Shown: positions 22,599-35,189 of the stretch, in pieces
Position numbering within the stretch: the stretch's first letter is position 1
How the letters are laid out: the number at the start of each line of letters is the position of its first letter
Origin: Ceratopteris richardii
Taxonomy: Eukaryota > Streptophyta > Polypodiopsida > Polypodiales > Pteridaceae
DNA length: 64,000 nucleotides
Assembly: GCA_020310875.1 (NCBI GenBank)
Contig: CM035408.1
Span: 145,058,407 to 145,122,406, forward strand
Direction: 5' to 3'
The notes under the pieces: generated by a model
Database searches by the model: none
Seen by the model: only the letters and a program-made list of their open reading frames with translations
What the model was told of the DNA's origin: nothing
Made by a program: the position numbers and the translations under genes

Positions 22599-25569
22599 TT
22601 GTTGAAGGTTAAACCAGAGCTATGGAAGCACGTAGCAAACCAATTCTCAGAGATCACAACCACACGCTCCCAAATAGGATCACGCAAAAAGGTACCAGAG
22701 ATACCCATAGAACGAATTGGAGATGTAAGCAAGGGAGAGGAAGGTAACACCTATATTCCAATAACCCACGAGAGCTATACCACCAAAGCCATCTTAGATT
22801 CAGGAGCCGGAGTAGCCATCGCTGCCACTTCTTTATGGAAACGTTGGGGTAAGCCAGCATTACGACCCACCAGGATGAAGCTACAAGTGGCTGACGGACA
22901 TATAGAGAAACCATTGGGCTTACTAGAAGGCATATCTCTCACCACTTGTGGTGTGGAGATTGAGCATACTTTCGCCATATGTGATTTTGGGAAAAATCAT
23001 GCTTACGAGATGATCTTAGGACGACCATTCACGCATCAATTGCAAATCGTACAAGATTGGGGGAACTAATTCTTTGTACTTGCAACATTTAGGAGTACTA
23101 CTAAAGTCAATCTTAAAGACTATTCCCATAGAGATGTACCCTTAATACAATGGAACACCATCCATAAGACACAAGAAAAAACAGAGTTTGTACACTCATT
23201 GGAATCAGACCCCTCATGGTTGCACGAGGATACTCATCTATGGATGTGTAAGGTAGCCAAACAAGAGGAAGAACGACTAGAAGCCAGGACCTTAGGTTCA
23301 GAACGACATCCACGAACCCTTCAAGACCCAGCTTATGCACCTATAGTATTTCTAGACGAGGAATTTGAGCCTCAAAGTTGGGTAGAAATCTTAGCTACGA
23401 TGGAGATAGCGGTGAATGAAGAACAATGGAGCCCTGATTGTGATGAAGATGGATACGACATTTCCATCTTTATGATTGAACTTGTTGAGGAAGACTTTAT
23501 CCTAGAAGAATGCATGGAAGTGATCCAAGAACCAGATGAGAATAGTGATGAGGACCTAGAATCCATCATCATGGAACCCTTCTATTCCATAGAAGAGTAA
23601 TATCTTTATTTTGTAGAAGCGAAAATCCCTGAAGAGGACAAGGAAAATCAAACGGAACAACCTGAGCCATCCCTAAAAGATACATAAAGTAAGCAAAAGA
23701 AGAGAAAGAAATCACCCAAGATAGAAGAAGAAGAAGAACCACTCATGGAAGTACCGGAGAATTTCAAGATGTATGAAATAGAAGATAGAAGAATCATGGT
23801 ATGAATGCATAAAAGGAAAGCTGGCATTGGAGAAGTATATGATAATCAAGAGAAAACCAAAAAAATCATAGTTACCATAGAAGAATGAGAAGAAAAATAT
23901 ACATACATAGGGCATGATTTGATTACTGAAGAAGAACAGTTGATTGCCTTATTGCGTGAATATAGAGTATGTTTGCTTGGAGTTACAAAGATTTGAAAGG
24001 AGTAGACCCAGATATATGCTCCCATAGAATTCCTATGACTCCATATGCCAAACCTACAAAACAGAAACCATACACGTACAATGACAACTACGCTGCTAAG
24101 ATTAAAGAAGAGATAGATCATTTGATAGAAGCAAGATTCATTTACAAAATTGAGCATACCGAATGGGTATCCCCCATTGTGGTTGTGCCCAAGAAAAATG
24201 GAAAATTGCACGTGTGTATTAACCTTAAAAAAGTAAATGCCACCACAATTAGAGATAGTTATCCTCTTCCTATCACGGAATATTTATTGGAAAGAGTTGT
24301 TGGCAAGGAATTTTATAGCTTTCTTGATGGTTTCTCAGGCTATAATCAAGTAGCCATTGCTCCAGAAGATCAGCATAAGACGGCCTTTGCCACATAATGG
24401 GGCATATTTGCATTTCGTGTGATGCCATTTAGGCTGACAAATGCACCCGCCACTTTCCAATGACTTATGTGTCATGTTTTTAAGGAATTCTTATGCAAGA
24501 ATTTGGAAGTTTATGTGGATGACATATGTACTCATTCAAATGTGAGGCAGACTCATATCCCAGAACTAAGGCAAGTATTTGACAAATGTCGAGAATATCA
24601 AGTTTGTCTGAACCCAGAAAAGTGTGTTTTCATGGTCAGACGAGGCAAAATTCTAGGACACATTGTGTCAAAGAATGGAATTTCTACGGATGAAGAAAAG
24701 GTGAAAGTAATTGCACTTTTACCTAGGCCAAATAATGTAAAAGAGGTACAGGCCTTCATGGGTCATTGTGCTTATTACAGACGATTCATACATATGTATG
24801 CTATCATAGCCAAGCCTCTATACTCTCTTTTGACCAAGTTCAAATGGACAGATGAATGTGAAAATTCAATCAATGAGCTTAAACGACACTTGTGCTCGGC
24901 ACCAATATTAACAACCCCAGATTGGAGCAAGCCATTCCATGTACATGTGGATGCATCCAACTACGCCATAGGATGTGTGTTGGCAAAACCTACGAACGAG
25001 GGTAATGTAGATCTTTCCATAGCTTACACAAGTAGGCAGTCGAATGCAGCAGAAAGAAATTACACCACTACAGAACGAGAAGGATTAGGAATGATCTACA
25101 CAGTAAAGAAGTTCACGCATTACTTGTTGGCAAATAAGGTCAAGTTCTTCATGGATCATCAAGCACTGTTGTACTTACTCAATAAGCTTTGTAATACCGG
25201 AAGACTAATACGATGGTTTCTATTACTCATGGAGTATGACTTTGAAGTCATAGTCAGGAAAGGAAAGACACACCTTAGAACTGATCACCTCTCAAGATTA
25301 ACTTCGAGAGAAGCTCCTCAAGGAATAGTGGATGAATTACCCAATGCATATTTGTTTAACCTTGAGATAGTACCAGAATGGGCTAAGCCTATCGTCCCTA
25401 TTCTCACATATGGACCCAAGAATCCTAGGATAAGGATCAAAGAAGGGGAAATCACCAAGTCACAAAGATATCAGATAATAGTAGGAAGTATATATGAACA
25501 AGATAATCAAAAGATTATTTCTTGTTGTGTAGATGAATCAGAACACGCAATTTGGTTGCAATTAGCACA
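22599..25569 (+). pseudogene. GypA protease-RT-RNase H (broken, ends at start of integrase)
   Basis: Protease: ILDSGAGVAIAA (Asp-Ser-Gly, about 22792) and MILGRPF (about 23010). The linker 23199-23600 is very acidic. RT runs 23969-24700 with FLDGFSGYNQV (about 24322) and YVDD (about 24512). RNase H has HVDASNYAIG (about 24945), TTEREGL (about 25067) and DHQALLYLLN (about 25155). Stops at 24395 and 24461 break RT; the second is TGA in place of the Arg that GypF has at the same point. The frame ends with LQLAH at 25569, exactly where the integrase zinc finger should start (GypH continues AHQGVAGGHF). CopC begins there with TG. Confidence 0.9.
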
Positions 25570-26057
25570 TGTAATATTTCAATTTATTTGGTTCATTACA
25601 TTTAGATATATGAAAGTTTTTCAATCTAGGGGTCATTCTTTGCAGCTCCTTGAAAATTGGGATGACACCAATTCAGTGCAGAGGTGATTGCTCCTTCTAT
25701 AGTTGTTATAAATTATAGCTTTCATGCATTTTAGCAAGCTAACCCTATATATGACATGCCCTTAAGAGTAATGTTTGCAATTATTATTGTGTCGACTGCT
25801 CTCAGTGTTTGAAGTCACAACTTCCATCCATTTTTAGAAGGTTTTGTGAGCTAGTCAAGGTGCAAGTTATCTATTTTGCATCAACTTGTTCTCATTGACG
25901 TTCCAAACTACCTATTAGGTTTTATTGCACTAACCACAAGCCTACAAGGCTTACTTTACATATCCAAAGAGCTAGGGATGATCCTATTTTGTTTTGCTAG
26001 ACCAACTTCAACACTTGACAACTCTACTCTCCAAGCATCTCCAACTTTTTCTTTTAG
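25570..26057 (+). repeat. CopC 5' LTR (about 488 bp)
   Basis: Starts TGTAATATTTC at the break in GypA and ends just before a tRNA-iMet-like site. Its reverse complement matches the fragments at 1-194, 7430-7517 and 12679-12693. The terminal CA is not preserved (TTTTAG). It does not resemble the CopJ LTR. Confidence 0.7.
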
Positions 26058-26069
26058 TGGTATCAAAGA
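26058..26069 (+). other. CopC primer-binding site
   Basis: TGGTATCAAAGA, a worn form of TGGTATCAGAGC, ten bases before the gag start. Confidence 0.8.
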
Positions 26070-26078
26070 AACTTAAAG

Positions 26079-26609
26079 ATGGGAGATGGCTTTCCATCAA
26101 TGGTTGAGAAGCTTGATAGAAACAATGATGCTACATGGAAAATCAGAATGGAAGCTTATTTGCAAGGAAGACATCTATATGGAATTGTATCAAGTGATGA
26201 AGCGATGCCTATTCCAAGATCCAGAGGAGGACCTACTCAAGAGGAAACAGATAGGCTCACACTTTGGTGTGCAAGGAATGCTCAAGCAAGGTCATACATA
26301 CTCAACTTTATCTCCTATTTTCTATTACCACATATTATAGAATGCAAGACATCTCAAGAGTCTTGGGATGCCCTAGAGACTTTCTTTTCTACTAGTATAA
26401 AAGCAAGGAAGAACCATCTCTAGAATGAGTTCAACCAGATAAAGAAGAGTCCAAAATAAACCACCACTGAGTTTGTTAAAAAGGTCAAGCAGGTTGCTCA
26501 TCAATTGGCATCCACTGGAGATCTCATTGAAGAAAAGGCCATCATGAGGCAAATTCTCAATGGGATTAGAGGTGGCAAGGAATGGCAATCTTTCATCGCT
26601 GCCTACGAT
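26079..26609 (+). pseudogene. CopC gag, first half
   Basis: ATG 26079 opens MGDGFPSMVEKLDRNND. The copia gag domain (DATWKIRMEAYL, then SQESWDALETFF) is clear and aligns with CopE gag (DNYPAWVMRMEALL). Stops appear at 26421 and 26456. The frame ends in YDLI at the GypF insertion and resumes at 44778. Confidence 0.88.
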
Positions 26610-26614
26610 CTCAT
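26610..26614. other. Probable GypF target duplication, left copy
   Basis: CTCAT here and CTCAC at 44773-44777, one mismatch, flank the two outer LTR ends. Confidence 0.6.
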
Positions 26615-27889
26615 TATAGAGGAGGTACTGGGGTATCCACTTCTAACAAGAGCAGAGAATAAGAACTTCTAGTACGTCACCTACTCAAGGGAGGTTCTCC
26701 TTAGGGAAGTATACCCTTTAACACTTCTGTGATCAGGCAGATAACAATGGTTGCACAGAATTGTAGCTTCTCAGAGAAAAGATTAAGAACAAATGACAAT
26801 ACTGGGAGACCCAAACCATTCCTTAGTTCGAACAGATGATTACAATGTAAGCCAAGGAACTGCTATAATTGCTGATGCTCTGGGCTAATATGCCGCTCCA
26901 GAACTAAACAACCTCAATACAAGAGACTAATCCAATCCGTATGATGAACACAACTAGATGCAGACTAACACTAATCAATACAAGTATGAAAACTTGCTCT
27001 AAGGGAAAGAGCACGAAATACCAATGACTCACACTGAATGACAAAACCAAGCCACTCTCTTCACACTATTGTGCTATTAGCCCTCCACTGGGAAGCCCAC
27101 GCTCTATATCCTCACTACAGAGTGACTTCCTACATTAGGCTTGAAGCCACAAAGTGCAAAGAGAGGACCTCTGTACGTACGAATGTAAATGTGTATATAT
27201 AAAGGTATGAATGTATCCCAAATCAACACAAATCCATTCCTTTTATAGGCTCCAATAGGCCAAGAGGGCCTTGCCGATTCCTCACGTCCATTGATCATGC
27301 GTCGGTTGATTGCCCAAGATTGGAGGGGTAGATCAAATATTCCACTTGATTTGAATTGGATCCTCAAAAATAGGCAGTCGTCATGAATGGTTGGCAGCAA
27401 CACTCATTTGTCCACTTTTACTTTTACCTCTTACACCTTTACTGTCACTTTTGAATGCAAACTGAGATCCTCATTTTGTGCCGCCCGTGCTATCTGAATG
27501 ATCCATGAGAAGCACATCCTTCACCTAATTTTTGTAGTAGCTTTTGATCCTTCATATTAAGTGGGCGGTGTGGGAGGTGAGTTGTGGGGAGTTGAGAGAG
27601 ATTATGGGTTTGTGGAGGGTTGTGGAGGGGTGTGGATTTGTGTGGAGTTGTGTGGGGTTTGTGGGTTGGGTGGGAATAGGGGGTGAGTTATGGGGAGTTG
27701 TGGGGGTTTTTGGGGTGTGGTCAAAAATTGATACAAGATTTCAAAGTTATTATTACACCATTGGAAAGTAATCGTCGAGAGCTTTCCAACGATATATAAC
27801 ACTGTAGGTTTTGATTAAGAAATGATCCTCCAAATATGCATCCAAAATTACATGAAAACTTTGTGGGAGGTCGTGGGAAATTGTGAGAT

Positions 27890-28660
27890 TTGAGGGGTTT
27901 GTGGGGTGGTGGTGGTGTGGAGTGGTGGTGGTGGTGTGGAGTGGTGGAGGGCTGTGGGGTGGTGGTTGGTGTGGAGTGGTGGAGGGCTGTGGGGTGGTGG
28001 TGGTGTGGAGTGGTGGTGGTGGTGGTGTGGAGTGGTGGTGGTGGTGGTGTGGAGTGGTGGAGGGCTGTGGGGTGGTGGTGCTGTGGAGTGGTGGTGGTGG
28101 TGGTGTGGAGTGGTGGTGGTGGTGTGGAGTGGTGGAGGGTTGTGGGGTGGTGGTAGTGGTGTGGAGTGGTGGTGGTAGTGATGTGGAGTGGTGGTGTGGA
28201 GTGGTGGTGGTGGTGGTGTGGAGTGGTGGTCGTGGTGGTGGTGTGGAGTGGTGGAGGGCTGTGGGGTGGTGGTGGTGTGGAGTGGTGGTGGTGGTGGTGT
28301 GGAGTGGTGGTGGTGGTGGTGTGCAGTGGTGGAGGGTTGTGGGGTGGTGGTGGTGTGGAGTGGTGGTGGTGGTGGTGTGGAGTGGTGGTGGTGGTGTGGA
28401 GTGGTGGAGGGTTGTGGGGTGGTGGTGGTGTGGAGTGGTGGTGGTAGTGATGTGGAGTGGTGGAGGGCTGTGGGGTGGTGGTGGTATGGAGTGGTGGTGG
28501 TGGTGGTGTGGAGTGGTGGTGGTGGTGGTGTGGAGTGGTGGAGGGTTGTGGGGTGGTGGTGGTGTGGAGTGGTGGTGGTGGTGGTGTGGAGTGGTGGAGG
28601 GTTGTGGGGTGGTGGTGGTGTGGAGTGGTGGTGGTGGTGGTGGTGTGAAGTGGTGGAGGG
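27890..28660. repeat. GTGGTGTGGAGTGGTGG minisatellite in GypF 3' LTR
   Basis: Short units built of GTGGAGTGGTGG, (GGT)n and GGGCTGTGGGGTGG in higher-order blocks of about 50-90 bp. Dense GG runs on the plus strand. The matching array is at 36490-37290. No stop in several frames, which creates chance Trp/Gly/Val and Pro/His/Thr frames. Confidence 0.93.
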
Positions 28661-29490
28661 TTGTGGGGGTGGTGGGGGAAAAAAGGAGGGGACGATGGGG
28701 TTGGAGGGGGTCGAGGTGATGGTGGGGGCCGCGGGGGTGGTGGGGGAAAAAGGAGGGGACTGTGGAGTTGGAGGGGGTCGAGGTGATGGTGGGGGCCGCA
28801 GGGGTGGTGGGGAAAAAAGGAGGGGACGATGGGGTTGGAGGGGGTCGAGGTGATGGTGGGGGCTGAGGGGGTGGTGGGGGAAAAAAGGAGGGGACGGTGG
28901 GGTTGGAGGGGGTCGAGGTGATGGTTGGGGCCGCGGGGGGTGGTGGGGAAAAAAGGAGGGGACGATGGGGTTGGAGGGGGTCGAGGTGATGGTGGGGTCC
29001 GCGGGGGTGGTGGGGGAAAAAAGGAGGGGACGATGGGGTTGGAGGGGATCGAGGTGATGGTGGGGGCCGCGGGAGTGGTGGTGATGGTGGCGTGGAGTGG
29101 TGGAGGGCTGTGGGGGTGGTGGGGGAAAAAAGCAGGGGACAATGGGGTTGGAGGGGGTCGAGGTGATGGTGGGGGCCGCAGGGGTGGTGGGGAAAAAAGG
29201 AGAGGACGATGGGGTTGGAGGGGGTCGAGGTGATGGTGGGGGCCGCGGGGGTGGTGGGGGAAAAAAGGAGGGGACGGTGGGGTTGGAGGGGGTCGAGGTG
29301 ATGGTGGGGGCCGCGGGGGGTGGTGGGGAAAAAAGGAGGGGACGATGGGGTTGGAGGGGGTCGAGGTGATGGTGGGGGCCACGGGGGTGGTGGGGGAAAA
29401 AAGGAGGGGATGGTGGGGTTGGGGTTGGAGGGGGTCGAGGTGATGGTGGGGGACGCGGGGGTGGTGGGGGAAAAAATGAGGGAAGAGAGA
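28661..29490. repeat. About 66-bp G-rich tandem repeat in GypF 3' LTR
   Basis: About 11 units of 66-68 bp, each with GGGGGAAAAAAGGAGGGG, GGGTTGGAGGGGGTCGAGG and GATGGTGGGGGCCGCGGG. Runs of three to six G on the plus strand give strong G-quadruplex potential. Confidence 0.93.
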
Positions 29491-29526
29491 GAGAAAAAGA
29501 GAGAGGGAGGGAAATGCCGTGATACA

Positions 29527-29784
29527 GACCCCCACATCAAGTCTTTGCACCATCCCGGTGCAATTCCCGAAGCTGAAAACAAGATAGTGAAGGAAGTTCT
29601 TCCTCCTTGACTTAACTCAGATAATCCTTCACCCTGGAGAAATAAATAAATAAATAATAAAATAGAAAAATTAAAAAAATATTTTTCTTAAAATTTTTTT
29701 TTTCACACTTTTTTTTTTCATAATAAACTGCAATCACTAAATGAAATACAGTAGGTACGGTGAATGAAATGCTTCCAATTTACC
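29527..29784 (-). other. GypF polypurine tract and AT-rich tail
   Basis: 29527-29538 reads on the minus strand as ATGTGGGGGTC next to the LTR: the polypurine tract. 29640-29725 is A/T-rich with an (AAAT)n run and two poly-T stretches. No coding. Confidence 0.75.
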
Positions 29785-30610
29785 TTAATTTAGGTACTTC
29801 TTCACCCTAGAAATATTGACGAGGGGTATCCTCTTACCCTGCAAATCCTCCAGATGTACTGCTCCATGAGGTAATACCTTTACCACTGTGTAAGGTCCTA
29901 TCCATTTGGGTGCCAGTTTGGTTGGAATTGCTGGGACCTGATGCACTAAAACCATGGATCCTTCCTGAACTTGATTAGACCTCAGATATCTGTCATGCAG
30001 TCTTTTGCGCTCTTCTTGTGTTACCTGAAGTTTTTTGCATTGCTCCTTCTCTGTATTCTTCTAATGCCACCAATCTCTCAATGGGAGGTTCAATTCCAAT
30101 GGTTTTGGTTCCCATTTCCTTTTTTATAATGAATTCAAATGGGGCCAATGCCTCTTTTCCATATACTAAGCGAAATGGACTCTCACCAGTGGTTCCCCTT
30201 CTTGTAGTTCTGAAAGCCCAAATTGCACCGATCAATGCTTGTGGCCAAAAGCTTTGATGATCAAAAGATAATTTGCGCAGCAACCCGATTAAAATCTTAT
30301 TGGAGCTCTCAGCTTGCCCATTTGCCCTTGGATAGTAGGCACAAGATTTTTTATGGAAGACTTTGTACCTGTCAAATACAAATTGGAGCAGCTGATTTAC
30401 AAAATGTGTTCCCCTATCACTAGTGATTTCCAATGGGCAACCAAATCTTGAGAAAATACGTTTATACAAGAACTTAGCTACTGTTAACGCCGTGCAGTCC
30501 TCAGTAGCTTTAGCCTCTATCCATTTAGTTGCATAACATGTGGCCATCAAAATATACTTCTTACCTCCAGGTTGGCCAGTTGGACTAATTGATCCTATGA
30601 AATCAAGACC
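29785..30610 (-). pseudogene. GypF integrase core and C-terminus
   Basis: Continues the pol frame after the TAA at 30611. It holds LDFIGS (first Asp, about 30605), SDRGTHF (about 30412), RANGQAESSNK (about 30320) and ALIGAIWAFRTT. A 1-base shift near 30010-30060 separates it from the C-terminal segment (GPYTVVKVLPHGAV, then VNISRVKKYLN), which ends at TAA 29785. No chromodomain and no extra ORF before the LTR, unlike GypD1 and GypH. Confidence 0.9.
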
Positions 30611-33436
30611 TTAACGTTGAAATGGGAGCCATCCTGTAGATATGACTAATGGTTGGAAATTCAATCTGGTTGGCATAGGAGCACACCTCTGGCAGATGTG
30701 GCATTCTTTAGCAAACTTGATCGCATCCTTGTAAATATGAGGCCACCATAGACCCTTGTGGATGATTCTGTGAGCCAATTCTTCCCCCTTTAGATGCCCT
30801 TCATTGTGTGTTGCCTCAAGCAAAGGGGTTACCTCCTCTGGATAAACACATTTTCTCAGGATATCATCTTGACAATATCTATACAAATTCCCATTTATGA
30901 GTGAATATGCTTTGGTTTTCAGGAGCAATCTTCTCTTTTCTATAGGTCTCAAGTGTTCTGGGAGTTTTCCAGTAGTGAGAAAATGTAGAATTCCATCATA
31001 CCAATCAGTCTGAATTGCCACTAGGAAGAGATTACTATCCACCAGTTCATCATTAATACCTGTTGCCTTCTCGCTCATTGCAGTCCTGGACACTTGATTT
31101 GCCATGTAGTGCTCTCTTCCTGGCTTAATATGAATATCAAAGTTAAATTCTTGAAACAGGAGTAACCATCTCCAAACCCTTCCAACCACTCTAGGCTTGT
31201 TTATCAAGTACTTTAAGGGCTGATGGTCGGATATGACTATAAAATGTACACCAAGAAGGTAATGCCGAAACTTCTGAAGAGCAAATACAATAGCCAAGCC
31301 TTCCCTTTCGGTCGTACTGTAGTTCCTTTCTGCTTGGGTGAGTAGTCTGCTGGCGTAGGAGATAGGTCTATCAACCTTGTGTGATGATGGTTGAGCTAGA
31401 ACTGCACCAACAGCATGAAGGCTGGCATCTGTATGCACATGAAACTCCAGTGACCAGTTAGGAACACTTAAAAGTGGAGCAGTACATAACCTCAATTTTA
31501 GTTTACAAAATGCTTTCTCAGCTTCAGCACTCCATGAGAAAGGGACCTTTTTACTGGTAAGCCTTGATAAGGGCTTAGCTATTTCTGAATACATTCGTAT
31601 GAATCTTCTATGATATCCTGCATGGCCCAAAAAACTTTGCACTTCCTTTGGGCTTTGTGGAATAGGCATTGATAGAATAGCAGTAACCTTTGCGGGGTCA
31701 ACCGTTATCCCTTCAGCAGATACGATGTGACCGAGAAGAGTGCCCTTAGTGACCAAAAAATGACATTTAGCAGGATTTAACTTCAAACCTGTTTTGAGAC
31801 GTTGCTCAAAGATTTCCTTTAGATTTTCCAAATGATCATGGAAATCTTGAACTGCTGCTCTTCTATCTGTGCCTGAAAATACTGAAAAGTCATCCATGAA
31901 AATGCGTAGAAAGGTTGTCAACCATTTGCCCAATATCAGATACATTGTTCTATTAAATGAAGCTGGTGCATTCTTCAAACCAAAAGCCATGTAGGTATAG
32001 ACATAAGTGCCCCATGGAGTAACAAAGGCTGTTTTGTCCCTATCATCAGGATGGATCACTATCTGATTGTAGCCACTAAAACCATCCAAGAAGCTATACA
32101 AAGTGTGACCGGCTACTTCCTCAAGTACTTGCTCTGAAAAGGGCTGAGGAAATCCATCTTGAACAGTCACTTTATTTAAGGCACGAAAATCAATGCAAAC
32201 TCTTATTTTTCCACTATTTTTCTTGGGTACAATAACCATAGAAGAAAGCCACCTGGAATGTTCTATTGGAACAATTATACCTACTTCTTCTAGTTTTGTA
32301 ACTTCCAACTTTACCGCCTCTGCATATTTTGGATTGAGTCGATACGGCCTACTTCTTGGAGGCGCGGCTCCCTCAACTAAGGGTATTCTGTGTAATCCAA
32401 GCTCCTCTGGTATCCCTGTTAGATCTTTGTAGGACCATGCGAAGACATTTTTGTAGGCAAAAAGTAAAGAAGTTACCTTCTGCAGTAAAGGAGGATAATG
32501 CCATAGCCAAGAGGCTAAGTGGACTACTTGAGGGTTCTCTTCATCCCCTAGATTTACTTCTTGAACCAGTGTTTCAGGACTAGTCTTGTTTGAGAAATCA
32601 TCTCCACTGTATGCAGGTGTGGACTTTAACTTATATTCTGCAATATGTTCTCTGGTCCATCCTTGAGGTATATCCGAAAAGGGGAGATCCTCTCTGTATT
32701 CAGGCTCATAACTTTCCTGTTCTGAAACCTCTATAGTTATTGCCCCTTCAACATTCGTAATCTCCTGCAAGCTCTCATTCTTCAACTCCTTGTGAACCTC
32801 ATGGCCTTTTCCTACAACTTCTTCCTCTATTTCATTGATTTCCACCGTGCAACATTCTGCACTTTCCATCATCCAATTCAATAATGTATCTTCTTCTTGG
32901 GGTAGAGAGGGCATTACCTGAGTGTCCACAATATACCTAATAGTTTTCCCTGAGTCAAATCCTTCTTCCAAATGTAGTTGCAGTTGGCTATTGGTGCTTG
33001 TGGAAATCCACAGTTTGTTTTTCCCCCAATCTTGCAAAGCTTTTGCTTGCCTCAGCCAAGGTCTCCCTAGAAGTAAAGGGTAGGAAGTCTCCTGTGGAAG
33101 TGCAATAACAACAAAATCCAACACAAAGTGGCAACCCTGTACTATCATCAGTACCTTTTCAATAATGCCAAGAGGTGCAACCCGATGTTGATCTGCTAGT
33201 GTAACTGTAAATGGTGCCATCTTGGTGGGGTTCAAATTCAGTTTCTTCATTGTGAAATCTGGCATCAAATTGATACCAGAGCCTCCATCTATGATCACAC
33301 CTGTGAGAGCTTCATCCTTTATACAAACAGATAATCTTGAGCTTTGGTAGTCTGCCAAGGGTGCAGGGGGAAAATCAACCATGAAACCATCTATGCTGGG
33401 TGATTGGACCAAGTGAGCAGAGTGTATAATCTTCAA
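30611..33436 (-). pseudogene. GypF protease-RT-RNase H-integrase N-terminus
   Basis: A long frame of about 940 residues. Protease active site IIDGGSGINLM is near residue 50 and LLLGRPWL near 125. RT is at about 350-560, with FLDGFSGYNQI and a Phe-Met-Asp-Asp active site. RNase H is at about 650-780 (HTDASLHAVG, TTEREGLA, ISDHQPLKYL). The H2C2 finger is at about 880-925 (HNEGHLKGEE ... CHICQRC). The frame is bounded by TAA 33437 upstream, in phase with gag, and TAA 30611 downstream, where a Trp before GLDFIG is expected. All catalytic acids I looked for are present, so only a few stops separate it from a full polyprotein. Confidence 0.93.
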
Positions 33437-35083
33437 TTAGTCACTTCTTATTTTTGAATCCATCCTTATAAGTTCGTATAGACTAACCTTGTGATGAATA
33501 CCTTTCAAGATTTGTTCAATGTTTACCTCATGAGTGTCTTCTTGCAGAGTTGTTGGTTGGTCCCTTACAGAAGTAGCCATCCTTTCATAAGCTCCTTCAA
33601 TTTTTGCTTGGCCCTTCCACCCAGACTTCTTTTCCTCTTCTTTATCCTGGATTCCCTCTTGTTCCGCTCTATAGGTTGCTGCCGCTTGTCTGGCTCTAGT
33701 CATCATGGGCATTGAAGAAGATGAAACAACATAAGACTGAGTGGTCATACCTTCTTCTTGTGGAGAGACTGCAATCATGTGGATTGGAGCAGGACGGCTT
33801 CTTGGGCAGTCTTTGGTATAGTGATCCTTAGCCTCTGGACAATGTTGACAAGGAGGTGTATCTTCTGGAAGGGAACACCGATTTTGCATATGGCCATACT
33901 CACCACATCGATAACACATCAAGGGCCTATTATATCTATGCTTTGTAGACCGATTCTCCTCCCTATTAGGTGCATTTGAAGTACTAGCATAATACGAATC
34001 CAAAGCTTGAGGGTTACCTCGTTGCTGTGTACCCTTGAGGTAGTAACAGTCTCTAGCTTCATGATCATCCTTTCCACAAAATTGAAAGCTTACCTTGTTA
34101 GGGCAATTAGCATTGGAATGTCCATTGTTGTTACATATTGTACACCAAATCTGCCTTCTTATATCCTGAGTGGTCCGCAAATCTTCTAACTCACGGCGAA
34201 GTTGGGCTACTTCATCATCAGTGCGACGTAGTGGTGGCAAGACCTTCTCTTCTTGTTGATTTTGTTGCATTTTCAATGCCTCCAGTTCCTTCCTCAGTTG
34301 CCCAATAGGGTCTAGTTCTGCAACATAATTCGATTGTGTATCCCCTTCAAAATGTTGCCTTGCTTCTTCAATGCGTGATGCTGCTGCAACAAAATCATTG
34401 AGGGTTGCATCCAATCTAAGAGACTCACGTAGCTTCTGCTGAGATGACCTGGACAGAGCTTTTTCTATCCACTTTTTAACCAAGAAGTCACCTGGAGCAT
34501 GTGGTAGACGTGCAACAAGTGCTTTTGTTCTAGTGTGAAGTTCATGAAAGGATTCACCTGATCTTAACCTTAGATTCTCGAGTTGGTCTAGAGATCTTTC
34601 CGAGGAGTCACTAGGTCGAAATGTCTGTGAGAATGCCGTCTTCAGAGCCTCCCATGTAGCAAAATGGCCATCTGCATATTGACTGTACCATTTGTCAGCA
34701 AGGCCTTCCAATGTGGATGGGAAGAGTACCAGCATTGCATCCTCTCTATTCTACAGACCTCGTCCACGGCATAAGGAGATGAACCTCCTCACATGCTCAT
34801 CAACATCCTCATAAGCTTGTCCCTTGAAGGTAGGGAACTTAATATTGAGTCTGGAGAGTAAATGAGAGACATCCTCCATTTGCACTGGTGTTTCTTCTGA
34901 TGTATCTGAGGAAAAGTCTCATGTTCTCCTATGCTTCTCCGTTGATAGTGGTGTCACACCGAAATCAATAGATAAATTCAAAGAGGGTAGAGGGGAGGTA
35001 GGTTCACTAGTTGAAGATATAGCTGACTTCTTAAGGCTCCTTCGTATACGAAGAGGCTCCTTATCTGCTCGCGTATGGGTCAT
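33437..35083 (-). pseudogene. GypF gag (three internal or terminal stops)
   Basis: ATG 35083 opens MTHTRADKEPLRIRR, followed by Ser/Pro-rich sequence and the gag domain (FKGQAYEDVDEHVRRF, then LADKWYSQ). A Leu/Gln-rich coiled coil (about 34300-34200) precedes four knuckle-like motifs: CTICNNNGHSNANC, a damaged one lacking its first Cys (FCGKDDHEARDC), CYRCGEYGHMQNRC and CQHCPEAKDHYTKDC. Breaks: TGA about 34917, TAG 34750, TAA 33437, all explainable by C-to-T changes at CGA or CAR codons. Protease follows in the same frame, so this was one gag-pol frame. Confidence 0.9.
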
Positions 35084-35168
35084 GTACCTACTTGCAAACG
35101 CAATAGGGCAAAAATATTGAAAAGGAGGACTATTAACTATCCTCAGGGCCTCTCACAGAAATGCAAGG
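35084..35168 (-). other. GypF short leader
   Basis: 85 bases between primer site and gag ATG. Nothing further seen. Confidence 0.6.
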
Positions 35169-35188
35169 GTCCCACCGGGCATGCCAAA
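35169..35188 (-). other. GypF probable primer-binding site
   Basis: The minus strand reads TTGGCATGCCCGGTGGGACC directly after the 5' LTR. The matching tRNA is not certain. Confidence 0.6.
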
Positions 35189-35189
35189 C

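Larger units (their letters stand above)
26615..29526 (-). repeat. GypF 3' LTR
   Basis: Begins on the minus strand as TGTATCACGG and ends CCTCTATA. The first 900 plus-strand bases match 35190-36110 closely. 27550-29490 carries the G-rich arrays. Long open frames of 600 residues in this stretch are an effect of the repeats. Confidence 0.88.

Noticed and set aside
27721..29582. Two 600-residue Pro/His/Thr-rich frames and several Trp/Gly/Val-rich frames over the GypF minisatellites
   Set aside because: The repeat units simply lack stop codons in most frames on both strands. Composition is pure repeat, and the frames overlap the LTR and each other.
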